A DNA stretch of 64,000 bases. It comes from Methylobacterium sp. Leaf117. GTDB taxonomy: Bacteria; Pseudomonadota; Alphaproteobacteria; Rhizobiales; Beijerinckiaceae. Made by a program: the position numbers and the translations under genes. Below are positions 57,141 to 64,000 of the stretch, one piece after another. Below the pieces are notes generated by a model. The model did no database searches. It was not told where the DNA came from and saw only the letters and a list, made by a program, of their open reading frames with translations. The stretch spans positions 382,516 to 446,515 of the forward strand of contig NZ_LMNL01000023.1 of assembly GCF_001422985.1 (NCBI RefSeq), read 5' to 3'. Numbering within the stretch: the first letter of the stretch is position 1; each line of letters opens with the position of its first letter.

Positions 57141-57530
57141 TCAGACGAACTGGTTCAGGCCTGGGACGGAGCCGACGATCGGGCCCATCACGTCCTCGCC
57201 GGCCTTCTCACGGCCATAGGCGAACAGTTCCTGGCCGAGCGGCTGCATCTGGCCCATCGGCACGCCGGCAGCCATCAGCTTCTGCCCGAGCGCCATGACG
57301 CCACCACCCATCATGCCGCCGAGCATGCCCATCAGGCCGCCGCCGCCGGCTTCGCCGGCATTGGTGTCGGCGATCGCGGCCTCGGATCCCGGCAGAGCGC
57401 TGAGCAACTGGCTCACCTCCGTGGCCGGCCCCTCCTTCTGCAGGAAGGCCAGGATGTGGCCGATGGCGGTCTGCGCCGTTGCGGCATCGAGGCCGGTCCG
57501 GGTCGTTACGCGGGCGATCAACTCTTCCAT
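57141..57530 (-). CDS. DUF2267/DUF2780-like small protein
   Basis: 129-residue protein beginning MEELIARVTTRTGLDAATAQTAIGHILAFL, a helical region like the DUF2267/DUF2780 family, then a Gly/Met-rich low-complexity segment (GGGGLMGMLGGMMGGG) and an end GQELFAYGREKAGEDVMG. Not membrane-bound. Function unknown. The ATG at 57530 gives the family start; the frame is open to 57980 without homology. A 17-bp tandem duplication lies just upstream. Confidence 0.7.
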   Translation of the reverse strand: MEELIARVTTRTGLDAATAQTAIGHILAFLQKEGPATEVSQLLSALPGSEAAIADTNAGEAGGGGLMGMLGGMMGGGVMALGQKLMAAGVPMGQMQPLGQELFAYGREKAGEDVMGPIVGSVPGLNQFV

Positions 57531-57543
57531 CTTAAACGGACTC

Positions 57544-57577
57544 CTGCACGGTCGGCATCTCTGCACGGTCGGGATCT
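57544..57577. repeat. 17-bp tandem duplication
   Basis: CTGCACGGTCGGCATCT (57544-57560) is followed by CTGCACGGTCGGGATCT (57561-57577), 14 bp upstream of the minus-strand DUF2267-like start. Confidence 0.75.
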
Positions 57578-57705
57578 TGTCCATCCGGCCTCGCCGACGC
57601 GAAATCAAGAGCGCTCGGCGAACCGCTGGAAAATGCCGCGCCCGGGCGCCATAACGCTCACGGTCGACGCTTCGGCGCTGCGACGGGCACGAGGAGCGGA
57701 CGATC

Positions 57706-59229
57706 ATGCAGGACGACGGTACGATCCTGGTCGGCAAGGCGCCCCTCAAGGATGGAAGTCTGAAACCCGAGGGCCTGACGCTTCGGCTCGCCAACCGCCA
57801 CGGCCTCGTGGCCGGAGCGACGGGCACCGGCAAGACCGTGACCCTGCAGGTGATGGCGGAGGGATTCTCCAATGCCGGCGTCCCGGTCTTCGCCGCCGAT
57901 ATCAAGGGCGATCTCTCGGGGCTGGCCGTTGCCGGCGAGTCGAAGCCGGTCTTCGTTAAGCGCGCCGACGAGCTCGGCATTCCCTACGAGCCCGACCGCT
58001 TTCCGACCGTGTTCTGGGATCTGTTCGGGGATCAGGGCCATCCGATCCGCTGCACCGTCATCGAGATGGGGCCGTTGCTGCTGGCGCGCCTGCTGGAACT
58101 CAACGACACCCAGGAGGGCGTGCTCAACATCGCTTTCCGGGTCGCGGACGACAACAAATGGCCGGTCCTCGATCTCAAGGACCTCCGTGCCCTGCTGCTC
58201 CACCTCACCGAGAACCTGAAGGCGGTCTCGGGCCAGTATGGCAACGTCTCGGCGGCCTCCGTCGGCGCCATTCAGCGACAACTCCTGATGCTGGAGAACC
58301 AGGGCGCCGACCGGTTCTTCGGCGAGCCGGCCCTCGACCTCAACGATTTCATGCGGGTGGACCGCGAGGGCCGGGGCATCGTCAACATCCTGGCTGCCGA
58401 CAAGCTGATGCAGCGGCCCCGGCTCTATGCCTCGTTCCTGCTCTGGATGCTCTCGGAGCTGTTCGAGCAGCTGCCGGAGGTCGGCGACCTCGACAAGCCG
58501 AAGCTCGTCTTCTTCTTCGACGAGGCGCATCTCCTGTTCGACGACGCCCCGAAGGCCCTTCTGGATGCGGTGGAGCAGGTGGTACGCCTGATCCGCTCGA
58601 AGGGCGTCGGCGTCTACTTCGTGACGCAGAATCCTCTCGACGTACCGGAATCGGTCCTCGGCCAGCTCGGAAACCGGGTGCAGCATGCCTTGCGCGCCTT
58701 CACGCCGCGCGATCAGCGCGCCGTGAAGGCCGCCGCCGAGACATTCCGCCAGAATCCCGGCTTTGACGTCGCCAAGGCGATCACCGAACTCGGCGTTGGT
58801 GAGGCGCTCGTCTCGTTCCTGGAAGCCAAGGGCACGCCGTCCGTGGTCGAGCGCGCCCTGATTGCACCCCCGCAGGGCCGAGTCGGTCCGATCACACCGG
58901 CCGAGCGGGCCGATCTGATCTCAAAAAGTCCCGTGCGCGGAAAGTACGACCAGTCCGTCGACAACGAGAGCGCCTACGAGATGCTGGCCGCCCGCAAGGG
59001 GCTCGACGGCAGCGGAACCGACGGCCCGGAGGGCGGTTTGGGCGGGATGCTCGGGGGCTGGCTCGGCGGCGTTCTCGGCACCAAGCCGGTGGGGAAGGGG
59101 CGCCGCCCGCCCCCGAGCCTTGCCGAACAGGTCCTCGGCAACGCCGCGCGCTCGATGGCACGGAAAGTCGGCACCGAGGTGGGTAATGCGATCCTTCGCA
59201 ACGTGCTCGGCGGATTGACGAAGCGGTAG
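57706..59229 (+). CDS. HerA-like (DUF853) ATPase
   Basis: 507-residue P-loop ATPase of the HerA/FtsK superfamily, DUF853 branch. Walker A is GATGTGKTV (near 37-45), Walker [13 protein letters not shown] (near 266-277), and a sensor region [28 protein letters not shown] follows (split over about 297-325). HerA relatives pump DNA with NurA nuclease, but this branch lacks a NurA partner and its role is unsettled. The C-terminus has a Gly-rich stretch ([16 protein letters not shown]) near 440. It is 175 bp from the divergent DUF2267-like gene. Confidence 0.9.
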   Translation: MQDDGTILVGKAPLKDGSLKPEGLTLRLANRHGLVAGATGTGKTVTLQVMAEGFSNAGVPVFAADIKGDLSGLAVAGESKPVFVKRADELGIPYEPDRFPTVFWDLFGDQGHPIRCTVIEMGPLLLARLLELNDTQEGVLNIAFRVADDNKWPVLDLKDLRALLLHLTENLKAVSGQYGNVSAASVGAIQRQLLMLENQGADRFFGEPALDLNDFMRVDREGRGIVNILAADKLMQRPRLYASFLLWMLSELFEQLPEVGDLDKPKLVFFFDEAHLLFDDAPKALLDAVEQVVRLIRSKGVGVYFVTQNPLDVPESVLGQLGNRVQHALRAFTPRDQRAVKAAAETFRQNPGFDVAKAITELGVGEALVSFLEAKGTPSVVERALIAPPQGRVGPITPAERADLISKSPVRGKYDQSVDNESAYEMLAARKGLDGSGTDGPEGGLGGMLGGWLGGVLGTKPVGKGRRPPPSLAEQVLGNAARSMARKVGTEVGNAILRNVLGGLTKR

Positions 59230-59259
59230 GCCCGGTCACCCGGGTGCCACCCGCCGTCA

Positions 59260-59289
59260 TTGACAAATCACCCCATCCCCGCCTATCCA
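59260..59289 (+). promoter_or_regulatory. Promoter of the rplU-rpmA-obg cluster
   Basis: TTGACA (59260-59265) and TATCCA (59284-59289) are 18 bp apart, a good match to the alphaproteobacterial housekeeping promoter. It lies 150 bp before rplU, leaving a leader of about 145 nt that could carry L21-type regulation. Confidence 0.65.
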
Positions 59290-59439
59290 GCTCCTCTCGC
59301 GCGGCTTCCTCGACGAAGTTCGCGCGTTTCGCGTTCGCCCCCGGCTCGATCCGATGGTGCGGATGACCTGAACAAGAAGACGGTCCAGGATTCGCCGCGA
59401 GGCGCGCCGGAGGCCGGCAGAGAACACGAAGAGAGAACG

Positions 59440-59754
59440 ATGTTCGCAGTCATCAAGACGGGCGGCAAGCAGTATCGCGTTGCCGCCAACGACACCATCA
59501 CGATCGCCACGCTCGAAGGTGAAGCCGGTTCGGCTGTTACCTTCGGTGACGTTCTCCTGTTCACGAACGGCGAAGGCGCCACTCAGGTCGGCGCGCCGCT
59601 GCTCTCGGGCATCAGCGTCACCGGCGAGATCGTCAGCCACGGCCGCGACGCGAAGGTCATCGCCTTTAAGAAGCGCCGCCGTCAGAACTCCCGCCGCAAG
59701 CGGGGCCACCGCCAGCATCACACGGTGGTCCGCATCACCGGCATCAGCGCCTGA
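59440..59754 (+). CDS. rplU: 50S ribosomal protein L21
   Basis: 104-residue L21, a 23S rRNA-binding protein of the large subunit. The N-terminus MFAVIKTGGKQYRV is invariant in the family. The C-terminal IAFKKRRRQNSRRKRGHRQHHT is the basic RNA-binding stretch (residues about 69-90). The ATG at 59440 lies after a GAGAGAA ribosome-binding site. First gene of the standard rplU-rpmA-obg-proB-proA-nadD order. Confidence 0.97.
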   Translation: MFAVIKTGGKQYRVAANDTITIATLEGEAGSAVTFGDVLLFTNGEGATQVGAPLLSGISVTGEIVSHGRDAKVIAFKKRRRQNSRRKRGHRQHHTVVRITGISA

Positions 59755-59793
59755 CGATCCGACCTGAGATCCAAGACTTCGGAGTAATTTCCC

Positions 59794-60060
59794 ATGGCTC
59801 ATAAAAAAGCAGGCGGCTCGTCCCGCAACGGCCGCGACTCTGCCGGTCAGCGCCTCGGCGTGAAGAAGTTCGGTTCGGAAGCCGTCATTCCGGGCAACAT
59901 CATCGTGCGCCAGCGCGGCACCAAGTGGCATCCCGGCACCAATGTCGGCATCGGCACGGACCACACCCTGTTCGCCAAGGCAGCCGGCCGCGTGCTGTTT
60001 GAGACGAAGCGCGGTCGCGCCTTCGTTACCGTCGTCCCGATGCAGGAAGCCGCCGAGTAA
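59794..60060 (+). CDS. rpmA: 50S ribosomal protein L27
   Basis: 88-residue L27, whose N-terminal tail reaches the peptidyl-transferase centre. The start [16 protein letters not shown] is the conserved one; no Firmicute-type cleavable extension is present. The core [15 protein letters not shown] and [12 protein letters not shown] are typical. It lies 39 bp after rplU and is followed by a hairpin before obg. Confidence 0.97.
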   Translation: MAHKKAGGSSRNGRDSAGQRLGVKKFGSEAVIPGNIIVRQRGTKWHPGTNVGIGTDHTLFAKAAGRVLFETKRGRAFVTVVPMQEAAE

Positions 60061-61254
<1,194 letters not shown>

Positions 61255-61330
61255 ACGGGAGCGCACGGCCCTTGTGCCGGCGACACGCGCTCGTCACAAA
61301 CGCTTCACCGTCCTCCCGCCGACACTGCCG

Positions 61331-62467
61331 ATGACCACCGACGTCCAGATTCCCAAGCTCCAAGACTTCCGCCGCATCGTCATCAAGGTGGGCTCGGCGC
61401 TGCTCGTTGACCGCGTGCGCGGTCGTCTGCGCCATGCCTGGCTGAGCGCTTTGGCCGAGGACATCGCCGATCTTCACGCCAGCGGGACGGATGTGCTGGT
61501 TGTCTCATCGGGCGCCATCGCGCTCGGCCGGACGGTGCTCGGTTATCCGCCCGGCACCCTACGCCTGGAGGAGAGCCAGGCCGCAGCGGCCGTGGGGCAG
61601 ATCGCCCTGGCGCGCCATTGGTCCGAGGCCCTTGGGCATCACGGCATCGCCGCCGGGCAAATCCTGGTGACGCCGCAGGACACCGAGGAACGTCGGCGTT
61701 ACCTCAATGCCCGCGCCACGGTGCTCAAGCTCCTCGAAGTGCGCGCCGTCCCGGTCGTCAACGAGAATGACACGGTCGCCACGAGCGAGATCCGCTACGG
61801 CGACAACGATCGTCTGGCCGCCCGCGTCGCAACGATGATCGGAGCCGACGTCCTGGTGCTGTTCTCCGACATCGACGGCCTCTATACGGCCCCGCCGCAT
61901 ACCGATCCGAATGCGCAGCACCTTCCGATCATCGAGCGTATCACGCCGGAGATCGAAGCGATGGCTGGTGGTCCGGCCTCCGAACTCTCGCGCGGCGGTA
62001 TGCGCACCAAAGTCGAAGCAGCCAAGATCGCTGCGAGCGGCGGCACCCACATGGTCATTGCCGATGGGCGCGAGAAGAATCCGCTGCGTACCATCCTAAA
62101 GGGCGGGCGCTGCAGTTGGTTTCTATCAGGCTCGAACCCGGTGACGGCGCGCAAGAGCTGGATCGCCGGCTCCCTGGAGCCGCGTGGAATCCTCACCGTC
62201 GATGCTGGCGCCGCGCGTGCTCTCCAGGGTGGCGCCAGCCTGCTGCCTGTGGGCGTGACCCGCGTCCAGGGCGGGTTCGGACGCGGCGATGCCGTGGTGA
62301 TCCGGGATGAAGCTGGACGGACCCTTGGACGCGGACTCGTGGCCTATGACAGCGACCAGGCCCTGCGCATTATCGGCCGGCCGAGCCGGGAAATCGCCGA
62401 TCTTCTGACCCATCCGGGACGCGCGGAAATGGTACACCGCGATGACCTCGCGATGGTGGGGGAATAG
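61331..62467 (+). CDS. proB: Glutamate 5-kinase
   Basis: 378-residue enzyme of the first step of proline synthesis, making glutamyl-5-phosphate. The amino-acid kinase domain begins [14 protein letters not shown] (about 14-27), with SSGAIALGR and [16 protein letters not shown] for substrate and nucleotide binding. A C-terminal PUA domain begins near 280 ([13 protein letters not shown]). The length fits the two-domain form. It lies 76 bp after obg. Confidence 0.96.
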   Translation: MTTDVQIPKLQDFRRIVIKVGSALLVDRVRGRLRHAWLSALAEDIADLHASGTDVLVVSSGAIALGRTVLGYPPGTLRLEESQAAAAVGQIALARHWSEALGHHGIAAGQILVTPQDTEERRRYLNARATVLKLLEVRAVPVVNENDTVATSEIRYGDNDRLAARVATMIGADVLVLFSDIDGLYTAPPHTDPNAQHLPIIERITPEIEAMAGGPASELSRGGMRTKVEAAKIAASGGTHMVIADGREKNPLRTILKGGRCSWFLSGSNPVTARKSWIAGSLEPRGILTVDAGAARALQGGASLLPVGVTRVQGGFGRGDAVVIRDEAGRTLGRGLVAYDSDQALRIIGRPSREIADLLTHPGRAEMVHRDDLAMVGE

Positions 62468-62564
62468 CTGACCCGTCAGCCCGTATGCTTGTTCTAATGG
62501 CCTCCGGCGTGGCATGACGGGTCGGAACACAAGGCGGCCGCGTGCCATCGCGACGGTCGCGAGG

Positions 62565-63872
62565 ATGAAGGCCGTGCCCGTTCTGAACCTGCGATCTGAG
62601 TTTACGCCCCCCGCCGATCTCTCCGCGGAGATGAACGCCCTGGGCCAGCGTGCCCGTGCTGCGGCCCGCAAGATCGCTCTCGCTCCAGCTCAGATCAAGG
62701 ACACCGCGCTTCGCCTCATCTCCGAACGCCTCCGGGCGGAACGAGACACGATTTTGGCGGAAAACGCTCTCGACGTCGAGGCGGCCCGCGCCGCGGGCCA
62801 GACCCAGGCGCTCTTCGACCGCCTCACCCTGGACGAAGGGCGTCTGGGGGCGATTGCCGACGCGGTGGCCAAAATCGGAGCGCTCCCTGATCCGGTGGGG
62901 CGGCAGATCGCTGCCTTCGAGCGGCCCAACGGCTTGTTGATCGAACGCATTGCCGTGCCTCTCGGCGTCATCGGCGTCATTTTCGAGAGTCGGCCCAACG
63001 TCACGGCCGATGCGGGCGCGCTCTGCCTTAAAGCGGGCAATGCGGCGATCTTGCGCGCCGGGTCCGACAGCCACCGCTCTGCCATGGCCATTGCGCGTGC
63101 CATGCGGGCAGGGCTGGAGGCGGCGGGTCTTCCGGCCGACGCCATCCAGATCGTGCCGACCCGGGATCGCGCGGCGGTCGGCGCCATGCTGTCCGGCCTC
63201 GACGGTGGTATCGACGTCATTGTGCCGCGCGGCGGGCGCGGGCTGGTCGAGCGGGTGCAGGCGGAAGCTCGCGTCCCCGTCTTCGCCCATCTCGACGGTA
63301 TCTGCCATGTCTACGTCGCGGCGGGCGCGGACCTCGAGATGGCCCGCACCATCGTTCTTAACAGCAAGATGCGGCGCACCGGCATCTGCGGGGCCGCCGA
63401 AACCCTGCTTGTCGACCGCGCCTGCGCCGACACGCATTTGGCGCCGCTCGTCATTGCGCTTCTCGAGTCCGGATGCGCCGTGCGCGGCGATTCGGCCACG
63501 CAGGCGATCGATGCCCGCGTCAGTGCCGCCACGCCGGTCGATTGGCGCACCGAATATCTCGACGCCATCATTTCGGTTCGGGTCGTCGACGGTCTCGATG
63601 CCGCCATCGAACATATCGAGACCAACGGATCGCATCACACCGACGCGATCATCACCGATGACCTGACGGAAGCCTCACGCTTCCTGGCGGAGGTCGATTC
63701 GGCCATTGTCACACATAATGCCTCGACCCAGTTCGCCGACGGCGGGGAGTTCGGCTTTGGTGCCGAGATCGGCATCGCCACCGGACGCATGCACGCACGT
63801 GGGCCGGTGGGGGTCGAGCAACTGACCACCTTCAAGTACCGGGTTCACGGCAACGGGCAGACGCGCCCTTGA
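62565..63872 (+). CDS. proA: Glutamate-5-semialdehyde dehydrogenase
   Basis: 435-residue NADP-dependent enzyme that reduces glutamyl phosphate to the semialdehyde. The catalytic Cys lies in [16 protein letters not shown] (about 269-284), with a nucleotide-binding [21 protein letters not shown] region near 138-158. The C-terminal [21 protein letters not shown] is diagnostic (residues about 400-420). ATG at 62565 was preferred to 62514, since the upstream codons look non-conserved. It follows proB by 97 bp. Confidence 0.95.
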   Translation: MKAVPVLNLRSEFTPPADLSAEMNALGQRARAAARKIALAPAQIKDTALRLISERLRAERDTILAENALDVEAARAAGQTQALFDRLTLDEGRLGAIADAVAKIGALPDPVGRQIAAFERPNGLLIERIAVPLGVIGVIFESRPNVTADAGALCLKAGNAAILRAGSDSHRSAMAIARAMRAGLEAAGLPADAIQIVPTRDRAAVGAMLSGLDGGIDVIVPRGGRGLVERVQAEARVPVFAHLDGICHVYVAAGADLEMARTIVLNSKMRRTGICGAAETLLVDRACADTHLAPLVIALLESGCAVRGDSATQAIDARVSAATPVDWRTEYLDAIISVRVVDGLDAAIEHIETNGSHHTDAIITDDLTEASRFLAEVDSAIVTHNASTQFADGGEFGFGAEIGIATGRMHARGPVGVEQLTTFKYRVHGNGQTRP

Positions 63873-63902
63873 CGCCAACTCCCGCGATCCGATCGAGGCG
63901 CG

Positions 63903-64000
63903 ATGCGCCTTGAGGCGTCGGGCCCGGCGCATCTGCCACCCGTTTCGCCGGGCCTGCGCATCGGTCTTTACGGGGGCTCGTTCAATCCGGCGCATCTCGG
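63903..64000 (+). CDS. nadD: Nicotinate-nucleotide adenylyltransferase, 5' end (partial)
   Basis: The last 98 bases start with an ATG and read through to LRIGLYGGSFNPAHLG, the N-terminal nucleotide-binding signature of NadD (GGSFNPxHxGH). The enzyme makes deamido-NAD from nicotinate mononucleotide and ATP. About 18 residues precede the fold. It lies 30 bp after proA, matching the common proA-nadD order. The gene runs off the window end. Confidence 0.85.
   Translation, partial: MRLEASGPAHLPPVSPGLRIGLYGGSFNPAHL

Overview
The window is a 64 kb stretch of high-GC alphaproteobacterial chromosome. The best match is the order Hyphomicrobiales (Rhizobiales), probably Methylobacterium or Methylorubrum. 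The grounds are: a DivL-like tyrosine pseudo-histidine kinase; the divL-tsaE/amgK-murU-addB-addA order; the cobT-cobS-dnaJ-bolA block; a ChvG/ChvI-HprK-EIIA-HPr operon; a methylmalonyl-CoA mutase small subunit; and a rhodopsin with its retinal-forming oxygenase. Genus assignment is inference. Gene density is high. Many start/stop codons overlap (ATGA, GTGA, TTGA). I see no rRNA, tRNA, CRISPR array, prophage or insertion sequence.

Layout. 1-5.8 kb: the last codons of a probable ahcY, then divL, a tsaE-amgK fusion, a VOC protein and murU (cell-cycle signalling, tRNA modification, cell-wall sugar recycling). 5.9-13.3 kb: addB and addA, with a PIN/ribbon-helix-helix toxin-antitoxin pair between them. 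13.3-18.8 kb: cobT, cobS and a J-domain protein on the minus strand, then bolA and arfB, then a DUF1275 membrane protein. 19-23.3 kb: a TPR-methyltransferase facing an exonuclease-ATP ligase-yjbQ operon. 23.3-28.7 kb: a YdcZ-type transporter divergent from a LysR regulator, then a Zn alcohol dehydrogenase, a small membrane protein, a microbial rhodopsin with a D-T-G motif, and a Brp/Blh oxygenase. 28.7-30.5 kb: queE, queD and queC on the minus strand.

30.8-35 kb: a DD-carboxypeptidase, a repeat element, a probable Zur-controlled COG0523 metallochaperone and an unknown protein. 35-39.2 kb: chvI-chvG-hprK-EIIA-HPr, minus strand. 39.5-45.9 kb: a HugZ-like protein, a His-rich secreted peptide, an OmpR-type two-component pair, lepA and a glycosyltransferase. 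45.9-49.8 kb: a soluble chemoreceptor-like protein, a diguanylate cyclase and two small exported proteins. 49.8-57.5 kb: mutA, uppP, GST-queG-SDR, an OlsB-like acyltransferase and a small Gly/Met-rich protein. 57.7-64 kb: a HerA-like ATPase, then rplU-rpmA-obg-proB-proA and the start of nadD.

Functional links. queC, queD, queE and queG cover most of queuosine synthesis. The cobaltochelatase genes supply B12, which QueG and methylmalonyl-CoA mutase use. AmgK and MurU form a two-step anabolic MurNAc recycling route. Rhodopsin and Blh form a self-contained retinal proton-pump cassette. The most notable items are the DTG rhodopsin cassette, the toxin-antitoxin pair inside addBA, the Zur-box/metallochaperone pair, and short tandem repeats (11-21 bp periods) in seven intergenic gaps.
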